Source of the DNA: Bradyrhizobium diazoefficiens
GTDB lineage: Bacteria; Pseudomonadota; Alphaproteobacteria; Rhizobiales; Xanthobacteraceae
Length of the DNA: 64,000 bases
Direction: 5' to 3'
NCBI RefSeq assembly: GCF_016616885.1
Contig: NZ_CP067102.1
Coordinates: 7,468,501-7,532,500, forward strand
Below are positions 36,901 to 45,768 of this stretch, piece after piece. Each line of letters starts with the position of its first letter. Within the stretch, counting starts at the first letter, position 1. The position numbers were made by a program, and so were the translations under genes. Under the pieces are notes generated by a model. The model saw only the letters and a program-made list of their open reading frames with translations. It made no database searches and was not told the DNA's origin.

Positions 36901-37286
36901 CCGGCATTGACGGTGCCGCTTCGGGTGATGGCGATGCCGTTGGGATTGACCAGGTAGACCTGGCCGTTGGCATTGACTGAACCGGCGATGGTCGAGGGCG
37001 TATTACCCGTGACGCGATTGAGGATCGCCGAAGAGGCGTTCGGCTGCGCGATATTCACCGTGCTGCCCTGCCCGACCGAAAAGCCCTGCCAGTTGACGAC
37101 GGCGCTCTGGCTCGACTGGGTTATGTTCATCTGCGTCGCGGTGGGCTGCGCGATCGCGACGCTGCCGGCGGCGACACTGCCTCCGGTCGGCAGGTTTTGC
37201 GCGTGGACGACACCGGGAGTTGCAAGCGCGCATCCGAGCGCCGTGGATGCCAATAGAATGCGCTTGAAAGAAGCCTGAACAAACAT
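32463..37286 (-). CDS. FHA-type adhesin (TpsA), N-terminal part up to the frameshift
   Basis: A 1,607-residue frame that starts with a signal peptide (MFVQASFKRILLASTALGCALATPGVVHA). Residues ~30-150 form the TPS secretion domain with NPNGI (VYLVNPNGIAITRSG) and NASSAILNRV. After beta-helix filamentous-haemagglutinin segments, residues ~680-880 carry GLUG motifs (GGLVGYNNVGTVSQSYVTG and repeats). Then come an unusual YDG module and five and a half of the repeats. It ends in a shifted tail of ~28 unrelated residues. The protein would be exported through the TpsB pore encoded just upstream and displayed or released at the surface. Confidence 0.85.
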   Translation of the reverse strand: MFVQASFKRILLASTALGCALATPGVVHAQNLPTGGSVAAGSVAIAQPTATQMNITQSSQSAVVNWQGFSVGQGSTVNIAQPNASSAILNRVTGNTPSTIAGSVNANGQVYLVNPNGIAITRSGTVNAGGGFVASTLGISDSDFMTGKRTFTGTGASAAVNNAGTITVGRGGYAALIGGAVSNAGLINVPLGKVGLGSGEKATLDFSGDGFLQVTMPTAAGGKDALVKNSGSIIANGGSVIISAATAREAARNAINISGLVQARSIGGHSGAIIIGGGAGGRVKITGRLDATSRRHAGGTINVTGQSIKLKGAAVDASGATGGGDINIGGGRQGSGPLPHADTVTIGADATIKADATQSGNGGNVVVWSDRFTSFAGTIAARGGALSGNGGEAEVSGKAKLAYTGFTDLRAANGSFGTLLLDPYNVTISNGASNTGGSFTANTDDSIINVTTLQNALAGANVMVTTGGAGSAGFQVGNITVADDVTWSSGSTLTLSAYRDIAVNANLTGGAGAHVVLRADNSGTGISRFGIGTVTFGNGKTVTASGGVAIYYNPYKDEQSLPYATPTNFTAFQGTGTTITGYMLVNTVRDLQFVQINLGGAYALGRDIDASATATWNGGGGFVPIGDSTTPFTGKLDGQGHVVSGLTIYRPINPATDNVGLIGFLNGGVLSNIGLVGGSISGRTNVGALVGYNYHGTVQQSYSTAAVTGRGDNVGGLVGYNNVGTVSQSYVTGTVTGSNSVGGVVGYNSGAVEQSYATAAVGGSGNSVGGLAGYNYGTVQQSYATGTVSGADFVGGLVGNNYWGTVQQSYATGAVTGVHYVGGLVGFSSGGGATVNQSYATGAVSGGSYVGGLFGAKFGTVASSYWDVQTSGTSVGSGIGDTSGVTGLTTAQMMDSASFAGFDFASVWASAGNGFRPQLYGVSGVVGVRASATMAYGDAVPTLGASNYLGLGYWNTLTSGATLTTTANSKSNVGSYGITGSGAAATFSGGGASRVVYLPGTLTITPRVLTIAGATGVDKVYDAGTALTAGATGFTFGNAVSGDDISVVAASAIYDSRNAGLRSINVSGLSLSGSAASNYTLNGVVSATGSGTIAQRQLTVSASGVDRVYDATTGATVTLSDNHLGSDSLTLGYGSAGFGDKNVGTGKSVSVAGIQVTGADAGNYTFNTTASTTATITKAALTVSASGVDRVYDATTGATVALSDNHLGSDSLTLGYGSAGFGDKNVGTGKSVSVAGIQVTGADAGNYTFNTTASTTATITKAALTVSASGVDRVYDATTGATVTLSDNHLGNDSLTLGYGSAGFGDKNVGTGKSVSVAGIQVTGTDAGNYTFNTTASTTATITKAALTVSASGVDRVYDATTGATVTLSDNHLGSDSLTLGYGSAGFGDKNVGTGKSVSVAGIQVTGADAGNYTFNTTASTTADITKAALAVSASGVDRVYDATTGATVTLSDNHLGSDSLTLGYGSAGFGDKNVGTGKSVSVAGIQVTGADAGNYTFNTTASTTATITKAALTVSASGVDRVYDATTGATVALSDNHLGSDSLTLGYGSAGFGDKNVGTGKSVSVAGIQVTGADAGNYLQHHRREHDGDHHQGGADGVGERGRPGL
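32531..32553 (-). other. frameshift site in repeat unit 8
   Basis: Relative to all other units, this unit has an extra GCG triplet (gcggcggtgg) and lacks GT in 'ggtgtagttg', giving a net change of +1. The two adhesin frames meet here. It could be a real disruption, a phase-variation type change, or an assembly error, because repeats are hard to assemble. Confidence 0.7.
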
Positions 37287-37300
37287 GAAGCAAATCCAAA

Positions 37301-37336
37301 AAAAACGTTAAGAGATGCAAAAACGTTAAGAGATGC
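37301..37336. repeat. perfect 18-bp tandem direct repeat upstream of tpsA
   Basis: AAAAACGTTAAGAGATGC at 37301-37318 is repeated exactly at 37319-37336, 14 bp before the adhesin start on the minus strand. It could be an operator or a slippage-prone leader. The surrounding 360-bp tpsB-tpsA gap shows nothing else that I can support. Confidence 0.75.
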
Positions 37337-37646
37337 TTAAAAGAATTCGATGTGTCTGGCTAGAAATGTTTCCAATCGGCAATCGATATTTTTTGCCTGC
37401 ATGTGCTCTTGGTAAACGGCATTGAATTCATTCACGGCCGGGCGCCCATTCACCGGTCCCCCATTCAAGTGAAGCGAACCGGGGAAAACTGCATCGTATT
37501 GTGGACCCTGCCGCGAAGGCCCACCCAACAACCGGCTCGCCCGGCCGCGCACCGCGACCGGGCCAGCCCCTCTCATGCTGATCGATATGATGATGTCACG
37601 AATTCGGAAGCAGCAGGCCGCGCGAGCCCTGCCATAGGCGAGATCT

Positions 37647-39416
37647 CTAGAATCTGAAGGCAGATACTACAGTAAAGCGATCGCCTGCCGGAGCCCCGTC
37701 GCTCCGATAGGCGTGGCCATATTCGAGCGAGAGCGACCCGTTCGACAGCGTGCCGGGCGCAGCACCGCCGAGACGCAGACCGCCGCCATAGGAGGTGGCG
37801 CGGATCGACGCGACTTCCAGCGCTGTCGGATTCTTCAAAGAAACCTCGCCGTAGGCACCGAATAAATAGGGCGCTGCGACCACGCCGATAGCATCATTTG
37901 GCAGCGGCAGGCTCCATGGCGACGACAGTTCGCCGCGCACCACATAGCCCTGATCGCCAACCACGGTGCCGGCGTCGAATGCCGACAGGCCCGAGGTGTT
38001 GGCGATGCCGATCTGCTCGCTACGGACCAGCGGTGCGTTAAACGAAGTCTGCGCCCGCGCTGCGAGACTGATCGCGAGATGCTCGATCAGGGCCTGTCCA
38101 TAGCCAATCGTGATGTCGAACTTCTGGAAGCTGGCGTCGGCGCCCTGGCGCGACAGCGGCAGCAGCACGCTGGCATCCACCGCGCTGCGCGCGCCAAGCC
38201 CGTTGATACCAAACGAGGCGGTGGCGCGGCCGGAGAGGGTGGCGCCCCACGGCGTCAGCACGTCGCCGTCATTGGCGAAGCGGACGATGCGCAGCCGATC
38301 CACTGACAGCGGCACCGGCACGGTAGCCACGAACAGGCTCTGCTTCTCGTCCTGCGCATCGAACGACACTTCGCTGTTGAAGTTGGCGATACGTCCGCGC
38401 AGCCAGGCATAGCGTAGCCGCAGCGACAGTCTTTCGAATGTGTCGGTAGTCTGAATCCCGGCGACCGCCTCGGGGGTGGTCCGAGCGTCGGTATACTCGG
38501 CGTTGAAGGTCAGGCCATCGATCCACAGCGGCAGGATGAACCCCGCGGCCAGCGTCCGGTTGCGCGGGTAGGTCTCGAAGAAACCGTTGTTGCCGTCGTC
38601 AGGGTGACCCGCGGCGCGCAGGTACACCAGTTCGCCGAGACCGGCGATGCTGTTGAAGTCGAGGCCGGCGCCTAACGTCGTGCGGCCGAGCGCCTTCGAC
38701 AATGTATTATCGAAAGTCAGCGTCTCGCTCACTGCCTGGTACTTGGCGTCGATCACCAGGATGGTGGTGCCCTCGCCTTTGCCCGGCGCCAATGTCGAAC
38801 GCAGCACCACGCCCGGCGTATCGCCGGCCAACAGCACCCGGCGTTCGATCTCGGTCAGCGTCAGACCGCGGCGGCCGGTCAGCGGACCGACCAGCGTCAT
38901 GATCCTTTCGCGCACCCGCTCCGGCACGTCCTTGGTGTCGATCCGCTCGATGAAACCGTCAACCACGACCAGCTTCAGCCGCGCCCCGTTGACCAGTTGC
39001 TGCGGCGGCAGGATGACCCGAACCAGAACGTAGCCCGCCTTGGCATAGGCAGTTTCGAGATCTCGCGCCGCGGCGAAGATGTCGGCCCCGGAGATTTTGC
39101 GGCCGGTCAGCCGCGCCTGGAGTTCGGCGGTCACCGCCGCGAGCGCCGGCAGGCCGCCCTCGATGCTGACCCCCGACAATCTGACGAAGAGTTTTTCGGC
39201 GCCTGCCGGTGTCGCCAATCCCGGCGTGCCCGGCAGCGCAAAGCCGCCCTGACGCTCGATACTGGGGCGGAAACTAGGTGGTGTTATCTGCGAAGCGGTC
39301 TGCGCAAAGCCGGACACTGGCAGGCACGCAAGTGCAACAACCACGGCCCCAATATCCTTATACCCCAGCCCTCCGCGCACCAGCACCCAGCACCCCAGAC
39401 TTCCAACCTCATCCAA
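37647..39416 (-). CDS. TpsB outer-membrane transporter (ShlB/FhaC family)
   Basis: A 589-residue two-partner secretion transporter. After an export signal (VVVALACLPVSGFAQT), a proline-rich PPSFRPSIERQGGF and POTRA-type domains (KLFVRLSGVSIEGG ... YVLVRVILPPQQL) lead to a 16-strand barrel; the chain ends in FRF with a C-terminal Phe. It would secrete the adhesin encoded 360 bp downstream on the same strand. The start (TTG at 39416) is uncertain; a GTG further in (AVVVALACL) is an alternative. Confidence 0.88.
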   Translation of the reverse strand: MDEVGSLGCWVLVRGGLGYKDIGAVVVALACLPVSGFAQTASQITPPSFRPSIERQGGFALPGTPGLATPAGAEKLFVRLSGVSIEGGLPALAAVTAELQARLTGRKISGADIFAAARDLETAYAKAGYVLVRVILPPQQLVNGARLKLVVVDGFIERIDTKDVPERVRERIMTLVGPLTGRRGLTLTEIERRVLLAGDTPGVVLRSTLAPGKGEGTTILVIDAKYQAVSETLTFDNTLSKALGRTTLGAGLDFNSIAGLGELVYLRAAGHPDDGNNGFFETYPRNRTLAAGFILPLWIDGLTFNAEYTDARTTPEAVAGIQTTDTFERLSLRLRYAWLRGRIANFNSEVSFDAQDEKQSLFVATVPVPLSVDRLRIVRFANDGDVLTPWGATLSGRATASFGINGLGARSAVDASVLLPLSRQGADASFQKFDITIGYGQALIEHLAISLAARAQTSFNAPLVRSEQIGIANTSGLSAFDAGTVVGDQGYVVRGELSSPWSLPLPNDAIGVVAAPYLFGAYGEVSLKNPTALEVASIRATSYGGGLRLGGAAPGTLSNGSLSLEYGHAYRSDGAPAGDRFTVVSAFRF

Positions 39417-39537
39417 CCTGACAGCTTCGAGGCTAACGCGCCAAGCAGGCGTGCCATCGATCGCGGATCAGATTTCCTTGAGGACTATCCTGACATTCAC
39501 GCTTTGTAAACATCCGCTAGTTGAACCGACAGATTCG

Positions 39538-39562
39538 AAAAAGATCGCAGGCGGCGATCTTT
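39538..39562 (-). terminator. terminator downstream of tRNA-Phe
   Basis: A perfect 9-bp stem, AAAGATCGC (39540-39548) and GCGATCTTT (39554-39562), with a 5-base loop. On the minus strand it is followed by TTTTTCG. It lies ~120 bp past the tRNA-Phe 3' end in the transcript direction. Confidence 0.75.
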
Positions 39563-39680
39563 GCGTTCGTCAAAAGTCTCGCGAGCTCCGGCGGCAAGGC
39601 AAATAGTTTCGACGAATAGGAAAGCCGCTATTGCGAGCAGGCAGATCGAGAACTGAAATGCTCGTGGTTTTGTACACGAA

Positions 39681-39756
39681 TGGTGCCCAGGGGCGGAATC
39701 GAACCACCGACACTGCGATTTTCAGTCGCATGCTCTACCAACTGAGCTACCTGGGC
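39681..39756 (-). tRNA. tRNA-Phe (GAA)
   Basis: A 76-nt cloverleaf on the minus strand: acceptor GCCCAGG/CCTGGGC, D arm AGCTCAG, anticodon stem-loop with GAA, T arm GGTTCGATTCC, and CCA encoded at the 3' end (39681-39683 in the plus strand as TGG). The anticodon reads UUC/UUU. It lies upstream of yacG-maf as in related genomes. Confidence 0.97.
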
Positions 39757-39953
39757 GTGCTGAGGGAAGGACCCAAAGAGAAGGTCAAGGCCCATCGAGC
39801 GGGCGGTTTATAGTGGGCTCGCAGCGGCCTGTCTACCCGGCTTCGCCAAGAGGCTTCGCCGGGCGCGGCCTAGCTGTGCACAAGGTGGGGCGGGTTTGCC
39901 GCGGCTGGCGCGCGGCACGGCGGGTCCCAGATTAAACAACTGATATTACTTGA

Positions 39954-40136
39954 TTATTCGATGTCATCCACCTCGTCGTCGCGACCGGGGATGACATAGG
40001 AGCCCTTCAGCCATCGGTTCAGGTCGACGTCGCGGCAACGCGAGGAGCAGAACGGACGGGTGGCCTGCGCCTGCGGCTTGCCGCAGATCGGGCAGGTTTT
40101 GAGGGGTCCGGCGGGCTTTTTGAGGTGGTCGTCCAT
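39954..40136 (-). CDS. yacG: DNA gyrase inhibitor YacG
   Basis: A 60-residue zinc protein: TCPICGKP ... PFCSSRCRDVDLNRWLKGSY gives the four Cys (C-x2-C-x15-C-x3-C) and the conserved RDVDLxRWL. It binds GyrB and inhibits gyrase. The tail is acidic (GRDDEVDDIE), as in homologues. It is the last gene of the minus-strand block with Maf 145 bp upstream. Confidence 0.95.
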   Translation of the reverse strand: MDDHLKKPAGPLKTCPICGKPQAQATRPFCSSRCRDVDLNRWLKGSYVIPGRDDEVDDIE

Positions 40137-40281
40137 GATGGCGGCAGTCTACACGAGGTGAGAGGGTTCAAGAGCCTCCCGGCAAACGGGTTCCTCCGGC
40201 GAAGGCGCATGCTCTTCCCCATCCGCTTCTACTGTGCGTGGGGTTGTTTTCGAGATTTTTGTCGGAGCTGGTTTTGTTGGC

Positions 40282-40911
40282 TCACACGGCGGTGGCGTTG
40301 AGCCAGCCGAAGCGAATCGGAAAGCCTTCGCCGCCGAGCAGCGTCGTGGTCTCGTAGAGCGGCAGGCCGACCACGTTGGAGTAGGACCCGACCATCTTCA
40401 CCACGAACGAGCCGGCGATGCCCTGCACCGCGTAGCCGCCGGCTTTGCCGCGCCATTCGCCCGAGCCGATATAGGCCTGGATGTCGTCTTCCGACAGGCG
40501 CTTGAAGCGGACGCGGGTCTCGACCAGGCGCTGGCGAAAAGCCTCGCGCGGCGTCACCAGGCAGATCGCGGTGTAGACGCGGTGGTTGCGGCCCGACAGC
40601 AGCCGCAGGCACTGCGCGGCCTCGTCCACGAGATTGGCCTTTGGCAGGATGCGGCGGCCGACCGCCACCACCGTATCGGCGGACAGGATGAAGGCGCCGC
40701 GGAGCTCGTCGTCGAGCTGCACCGATTTGAGCGCCGCATCGGCCTTGGCCCTGGCAAGCCGATTGGCGCAGGCACGCGGCAGCTCGCCCCGCTTCGGCGT
40801 CTCGTCGACATCGGCCGGCCGGAGCGCGTCCGGGTCGATGCCGGCCTGGTTGAGCAGCGACAGGCGCCGCGGCGAACCGGAGGCGAGAACGAATTTGGGG
40901 CGGCCGAGCAT
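40282..40911 (-). CDS. Maf family nucleotide pyrophosphatase
   Basis: A 209-residue Maf/YceF-like enzyme that hydrolyses non-canonical nucleoside triphosphates. Visible motifs are [20 protein letters not shown] (catalytic Asp), R in [15 protein letters not shown] and [20 protein letters not shown]. Near the C-terminus [10 protein letters not shown] is conserved. It is immediately upstream of yacG on the minus strand. Confidence 0.95.
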   Translation of the reverse strand: MLGRPKFVLASGSPRRLSLLNQAGIDPDALRPADVDETPKRGELPRACANRLARAKADAALKSVQLDDELRGAFILSADTVVAVGRRILPKANLVDEAAQCLRLLSGRNHRVYTAICLVTPREAFRQRLVETRVRFKRLSEDDIQAYIGSGEWRGKAGGYAVQGIAGSFVVKMVGSYSNVVGLPLYETTTLLGGEGFPIRFGWLNATAV

Positions 40912-41069
40912 CAGGTGATTTTTGGGAGACGAGGCAGGGGGTGAATTGCGCGCGGAACCTATCGGAAGGGGGCTGATTTCACAACCCGGGAACCCTGACT
41001 TTGCTGATTCGAGGTATCCGATATGCGTGTGCCCTTAGTCTGTGACGCCGGTGTTACGCCTGCCCAATG

Positions 41070-41537
41070 CTACCCGCTCGCGGCGCCCACCTTGGCGAAA
41101 CGCCGGCGGATCCGCATCAGGAGCTGGTCGCAGACCTCGCGGTAGGCGGCGAGCTTCTGGTCGCGGCTGCCCTCGATGGTGGTGGGATCGTGCGTCGGCC
41201 AGTATTCGACGTCGGCGGCGAGCGTGCGGGTCAGCTCGAGCGCCTTGTGATGAGCTTCCGGCGAGAGCGTGATGATGAGGTCGAAGTTCAACCCCTCCCA
41301 ATCCTCCAGATCCTCGAAGGTCTGCGGCCTGTGGGTGGAGATGTCCTGGCCGAGCTCGGCCATCACGGCGACGGCGAACGGATCGAGCTCGCCCTTTCGG
41401 GCGCCGGCCGACTTCACGTAGAGCCCTTGCGGAAACATGTGCTGCAGCAGGCTCTCGGCCATCGGCGAGCGCACGCTGTTCATCGCACAGGCGAACAGCA
41501 CCGATTGCGGATTGTTTGCGCGTGGCGGACCCGCCAT
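41070..41537 (-). CDS. low-molecular-weight protein tyrosine phosphatase family
   Basis: A 155-residue enzyme with the P-loop LFACAMNSVRSPMAES (C-x5-R-S), which carries the catalytic Cys and Arg. The late THDPTTIEG has the general-acid Asp in the DP form. It could act as a phosphotyrosine phosphatase or arsenate-reductase-like enzyme. It sits in the conserved block between UPF0262 and Maf. Confidence 0.9.
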   Translation of the reverse strand: MAGPPRANNPQSVLFACAMNSVRSPMAESLLQHMFPQGLYVKSAGARKGELDPFAVAVMAELGQDISTHRPQTFEDLEDWEGLNFDLIITLSPEAHHKALELTRTLAADVEYWPTHDPTTIEGSRDQKLAAYREVCDQLLMRIRRRFAKVGAASG

Positions 41538-41608
41538 CGCGGTTAGGCCCTTTTGATAGAGGGCATGGCCTTGTCGGAAAACCGCTGCACACTTTTCCGG
41601 GCCATGCC

Positions 41609-42106
41609 CTAGCCCTTCCAGTGAAGAACAGTGATGAGCGTGAACAGGCGGCGCGAGGTCTCGAAATCGACCCGCACCTTGCCCTTGAGCCGTTCCTGCA
41701 GCGTGCGCGATCCCTCGTCATGGATGCCGCGGCGGCCCATGTCGATGGCCTCGATCTTGTCCGGGGTCGCAGTGCGGATCGCCTGGTAGTAGCTGTCGCA
41801 GATCATGAAATAGTCCTTCACAATCCGCCGGAACGGCGTCAGCGACAACAGGTGTGCGACCACGGGCGTACCGTCCTCGCGGCGGATGTCGAACATCAGC
41901 CGGCTGCCGGTGATGCCGATGTGCAGCGTGAACGGGCCCTTGCCGTCCGCACCGTCGGGCGCGAACAGGTTCTGCTCGATCAGATCGTAGATCGCGATCG
42001 CGCGCTCGTGCTCGATGTCGGGCCCGGAACGGCCGATCGAGTCCTCGTCGAGGGTGACCGCGACGATGCGATTGGTCGAGTCGTCCTGTTCGGGCGGCTT
42101 TGTCAT
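41609..42106 (-). CDS. UPF0262 family protein
   Basis: A 165-residue protein that matches the alphaproteobacterial UPF0262 family: [35 protein letters not shown] and [18 protein letters not shown]. Function unknown. The start ATG at 42106 overlaps the last bases of hisD (ATGA), so the two are translationally coupled. The open frame to 42214 lies inside hisD and is rejected as a start. Confidence 0.92.
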   Translation of the reverse strand: MTKPPEQDDSTNRIVAVTLDEDSIGRSGPDIEHERAIAIYDLIEQNLFAPDGADGKGPFTLHIGITGSRLMFDIRREDGTPVVAHLLSLTPFRRIVKDYFMICDSYYQAIRTATPDKIEAIDMGRRGIHDEGSRTLQERLKGKVRVDFETSRRLFTLITVLHWKG

Positions 42107-43398
42107 GACAGATTGAGGCGCAATCCGATCGAGCGCGAATGGGCATCCAGCCCCTCCGCTTGTCCGAGCGTCATCGCAGCCGGGCCCAACGCACGCAGCT
42201 GGTCCGGGCCGCATTTCAGGATCGAGGTGCGCTTCATGAAATCAGCGACCCCGAGCCCTGAGGAGAATCGCGCCGAGCGCGCCGTCGGCAACACGTGGTT
42301 GGAGCCGCCGACATAATCGCCAATCGCCTCCGGCGTATGCGCGCCGAGGAAGACCGCGCCGGCGTTGCGGATCTTTGCAGCGAGCGCATCGGGATCGCCG
42401 GTCATGATCTCGAGATGCTCGGCCGCGATCGCGTCCGCAAGCGGAATCGCGTCGGCGAGGGCCTTCACCATGATGATGGCGCCGAAATCGACCCAGGACT
42501 TGCCGGCAATCGCGGCGCGCGGCAGCGTCTTCAGCTGCGCTTCCACCGCCTTCTCGACATCGGCGGCAAGCCGCGCCGAGTCGGTGATCAGAATCGATTG
42601 CGCGCTGGCATCGTGCTCGGCCTGCGCCAACAGGTCAGCGGCGATCCAGTCGGCATTGCCAGTGTCGTCGGCGATCACCAGCACCTCGGAGGGGCCCGCG
42701 ATCATGTCGATGCCGACCTTGCCGAACACCAGCCGTTTTGCAGCGGCGACATAGGCGTTGCCGGGGCCGACGACCTTTGCGACCGGCGCGATCGTCGCGG
42801 TGCCATAAGCGAGCGCGGCCACGGCCTGTGCGCCGCCGATGCGGTAGATCTCGGAGACGCCGCCGAGCGAGGCTGCCGCGAGCACCAGCGGATTGAGCTT
42901 GCCGTCGGGCGAAGGCACCACCATCACCAGGCGCGAGACGCCCGCGACCTTGGCCGGCACCGCGTTCATCAGCACCGAGGACGGATAGGCCGCGGTGCCG
43001 CCGGGCACGTAGAGGCCAGCGGATTCGATTGCGGTGTAACGCCAGCCGAGCTCGACGCCGAGCGGATCGGTGAAGCGCTCATCCTTCGGCAACTGGCGGC
43101 GATGATAGGTCTCGATGCGGTCGCGCGCGAGCTTGAGCGCATCCAGCGTCGCGGCATCGCAGGCCTTTGTCGCGGCTTCAATCTCGGCGGCCGAGACGCG
43201 CAGGCCGGATGCATCCAGCGTCAGCCGGTCAAACTTTGCCGTGGCCTCGAGCAGGGCGGCGTCGCCCCGCTTGGCCACATCGTCGACGATGGTGCGCGCG
43301 GCCGCCTCGACATCGGCCGAGACCTCGCGCTTGGCGGCGAGGAAGGCCTGGAATCGCTGGTCAAAATCGGCGCTGCTGCGGTCGAGACGAAGGGGCAT
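42103..43398 (-). CDS. hisD: histidinol dehydrogenase
   Basis: A 431-residue enzyme that converts histidinol to histidine in two NAD-dependent steps. Family motifs are present: [35 protein letters not shown] region, [51 protein letters not shown], and [13 protein letters not shown] with the zinc/catalytic His and Gln/Glu ligands, later AEHLEIM. I chose ATG 43398 (MPLRLDRSS) because it gives the usual length; a TTG start at 43458 is possible. It is coupled to UPF0262. Confidence 0.95.
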   Translation of the reverse strand: MPLRLDRSSADFDQRFQAFLAAKREVSADVEAAARTIVDDVAKRGDAALLEATAKFDRLTLDASGLRVSAAEIEAATKACDAATLDALKLARDRIETYHRRQLPKDERFTDPLGVELGWRYTAIESAGLYVPGGTAAYPSSVLMNAVPAKVAGVSRLVMVVPSPDGKLNPLVLAAASLGGVSEIYRIGGAQAVAALAYGTATIAPVAKVVGPGNAYVAAAKRLVFGKVGIDMIAGPSEVLVIADDTGNADWIAADLLAQAEHDASAQSILITDSARLAADVEKAVEAQLKTLPRAAIAGKSWVDFGAIIMVKALADAIPLADAIAAEHLEIMTGDPDALAAKIRNAGAVFLGAHTPEAIGDYVGGSNHVLPTARSARFSSGLGVADFMKRTSILKCGPDQLRALGPAAMTLGQAEGLDAHSRSIGLRLNLS

Positions 43399-43543
43399 TT
43401 TGGGCTTGGCTTCTGCTGGTTGAGAGGGCGCAGTCTGGCTCACCGGCCCCCTGCTCAATGGCGCGGCAGGGAAGCTGCGTCAACCCTTGGAAGATGTCGC
43501 TCCGGCGACGGCCTGAGCCGGTTCGGCTGGTATACAGGCAACC

Positions 43544-43993
43544 TCACCCCTCCCCCTCGACCCTCAGACCCGTTCCCAGTTCGTCCGCCCCCAGATCGGT
43601 CAGCTCGCATTCCAGGCATTCGACGTCGAGGCGGATGGCGCCGCCCTGGGCAAAGAGCAAGAGCGCGCTGCCGCTGGGCTCCTCATCGCGGCCGTCCCGG
43701 GGATGAAACTCGATGCCGACGAGGTCCAGGACCGCCTCAGGTGTCGCGAGATCGATATTGCGCGACTTGCAGGCGAGCACGCGGTCGAAGCGGAGCGCTG
43801 AGACCAGCCGGCGCGGCTCGGCCTCGCCCGCCAGCGTCTGCTCCCAGTCCAGCCGGCTCATGCCGACCACCAGGCGCTTCTCGCCCTGCCGCCAGATGAT
43901 GTCGGAAGACTGCACCCGAGCATCCTGCACCTGGGTCGAGATCACGGCGAGATCGTCGGCATCGAGCGCGATCAGTTTGAGCGGGGGAGACAT
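43544..43993 (-). CDS. DUF2948 family protein
   Basis: A 149-residue cytoplasmic protein: LKLIALDADDLAVISTQVQDA and DIIWRQGEKRLVVGMSRLDWEQ match the DUF2948 family found next to hisD in Rhizobiales. Function unknown. The ATG at 43993 has GGAG ahead of it. In many relatives murA precedes it; here the region upstream is a short fragment and a hydrolase, so this edge looks rearranged. Confidence 0.88.
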   Translation of the reverse strand: MSPPLKLIALDADDLAVISTQVQDARVQSSDIIWRQGEKRLVVGMSRLDWEQTLAGEAEPRRLVSALRFDRVLACKSRNIDLATPEAVLDLVGIEFHPRDGRDEEPSGSALLLFAQGGAIRLDVECLECELTDLGADELGTGLRVEGEG

Positions 43994-44067
43994 CACCGAC
44001 ACTTCTCCTGCGGGCGGACGGGGCTCAACGCGCGGGACTGCCGAAGTATCCACCCAGCTCGCGGCTC

Positions 44068-44208
44068 ATGCGAGACATTGTTGCCGCCATGATCGAGACC
44101 GGCGCGATGCGCGTCGGCGGCGAGAACTGGCTCAGCGAAGGTGCGCGCGACGAGCCGGAGGCTTTCGTCAAGCGGACCTTCGATGCGATCAGGGCGATCC
44201 TGGCGTGA
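44068..44208 (+). pseudogene. short orphan coding fragment
   Basis: A 46-residue frame reading MRDIVAAMIETGAMRVG and ending FDAIRAILA. It looks like the C-terminal helical end of a longer protein, but no upstream part exists in this window and the family is not recognised. It may be a remnant left by the rearrangement beside the DUF2948 gene. Confidence 0.3.
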
Positions 44209-44217
44209 GCGCGTCCC

Positions 44218-45042
44218 TCAGCCCTTGAAGAACGCCAGCAGGTCCGCGTTGATGGTTTCGGCGTGCGTGGTCGGCATGCCGTGCGGAAAGCCCTTGTAGG
44301 TCTTCAGCGTGCCGTTCTTGAGCAGCTTGGCCGACAGCGGCGCGGAATCGGCGTAGGGCACGATCTGGTCGTCGTCGCCATGCATCACCAGCACCGGCAC
44401 GTTGATCTTCTTCAGGTCCTCGGTGAAGTCGGTCTGCGAGAACGCGACGATGCCGTCGTAGTGCGCCTTGGCGCCGCCCATCATGCCCTGGCGCCACCAG
44501 TTCTGGATCACAGCTTCCGACGGCTTTGCGCCGGGACGGTTGTAGCCATAGAACGGGCCTGCGGCGATGTCGCGATAGAACGCCGAGCGGCCGCCGGCGA
44601 GTGCAGCCTGAAAGCCGTCGAACACGTCCTTGGGCAGACCGCCGGGATTGGCCTCCGTCTTCACCATCAGCGGCGGCACCGCGGAGAGGATCGCGGCCTT
44701 CGCCACCCGGCTCTCGCCGTGGCGCGCGATGTAGTGCACGACCTCGCCGCCGCCGGTGGAATGGCCGACGTGAATGGCGTTCTTGAGATCGAGATGCGCC
44801 GTCACCGCCGCGAGATCGTCGGCATAATGATCCATGTCGTGACCGTCGGCGACCTGCGCCGAGCGGCCATGGCCGCGGCGATCATGGGCGACGACGCGAT
44901 AGCCGCGGGTGACGAAGAACATCATCTGCGCGTCCCAGTCGTCAGACGACAGCGGCCAGCCATGGCTGAATACGATCGGCTGGCCCGAGCCCCAATCCTT
45001 GTAGAAAATCTCGACGCCGTCTTTGGTGGTGATGGTGGGCAT
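44218..45042 (-). CDS. alpha/beta hydrolase (cofactor-free haloperoxidase-like)
   Basis: A 274-residue alpha/beta hydrolase. The oxyanion region is [13 protein letters not shown], the nucleophile elbow GHSTGGGEV, the acid D in [14 protein letters not shown], and the catalytic His in [11 protein letters not shown]. This pattern is of the non-heme chloroperoxidase/aryl esterase group. Halogenation, if any, is likely a side activity through peracid; the natural substrate is unknown. The start is ATG 45042. Confidence 0.92.
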   Translation of the reverse strand: MPTITTKDGVEIFYKDWGSGQPIVFSHGWPLSSDDWDAQMMFFVTRGYRVVAHDRRGHGRSAQVADGHDMDHYADDLAAVTAHLDLKNAIHVGHSTGGGEVVHYIARHGESRVAKAAILSAVPPLMVKTEANPGGLPKDVFDGFQAALAGGRSAFYRDIAAGPFYGYNRPGAKPSEAVIQNWWRQGMMGGAKAHYDGIVAFSQTDFTEDLKKINVPVLVMHGDDDQIVPYADSAPLSAKLLKNGTLKTYKGFPHGMPTTHAETINADLLAFFKG

Positions 45043-45068
45043 GGGGGGACTCCTTTAGTCAGAAACGA

Positions 45069-45578
45069 TCAGGCGAACGCCATCGGCTTGTAGCGGCGCC
45101 AGGCGCCGATGGTCACCAGCACGAAGAACACCAGCACGATGCCCTGCACGACGGCGAACACCGGACCGGAGGGCGGCGCCGGCGGCACGGCCGGCGCGAG
45201 CGCGGCCAGCGCCGGCACTTTTAGGAACGACTGGATGATCAGCACGAAGACGTTGAAGTAGAGCGAGATCATCGCGGTCACGACATAGACAGGGCGCCAG
45301 GCGCCCGAGAGCTTCATGCCGTAGAGCGCGATGCAGGCGATCGCGAGCAGCACCAGCGAAATGCCGGCGATGATGTATGAGGGCAGCAGTTCCTTGAACG
45401 GAAACAGGAAGCCCGTCGCATTGGTCAGGATGGTGAGCAGCAGGAAGATCGCAGTGAGGCCCGGCATCGGCTTCGAGCCAAGCAGCCCGAACATCACGAT
45501 CAGGCCGGCGACGATGGCAATCAGGCTGATGATGACATGGACCAGTGTGAAGGCTTGCAGGCTCATCCCGAGAACCAT
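45069..45578 (-). CDS. small four-helix membrane protein
   Basis: A 169-residue protein with four predicted membrane segments (VHVIISLIAIVAGLIVMFGLL, IFLLLTILTNATGFLFPF, YIIAGISLVLLAIACIALYG, VTAMISLYFNVFVLIIQSF) and a further hydrophobic C-terminal helix. The ATG at 45578 follows GGAGAG. No family name is certain. It lies directly upstream of the haloperoxidase-like gene on the same strand. Confidence 0.75.
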   Translation of the reverse strand: MVLGMSLQAFTLVHVIISLIAIVAGLIVMFGLLGSKPMPGLTAIFLLLTILTNATGFLFPFKELLPSYIIAGISLVLLAIACIALYGMKLSGAWRPVYVVTAMISLYFNVFVLIIQSFLKVPALAALAPAVPPAPPSGPVFAVVQGIVLVFFVLVTIGAWRRYKPMAFA

Positions 45579-45768
45579 GGCATCTCTCCTATTCTCTGCA
45601 TTGAGATCGAGAGACTGATATTACGGTCCTCATCGAATTGCCACATGCGCGGCATCACACATGTGCGCGCAGCCATGCGTCATCGTGCGAATCGACAAAT
45701 GCATGGCTGAATCTTTTGCAGCGCTGTCACAAACGACAGCACGTTTCGACGAAAGTTGGGTCGGAGCG

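Noticed and set aside
40912..41069. infA between maf and the phosphatase
   Set aside because: I recalled an infA neighbour in some relatives, but this gap is only 158 bp and cannot hold the ~220-bp gene. I do not claim it is missing from the genome.
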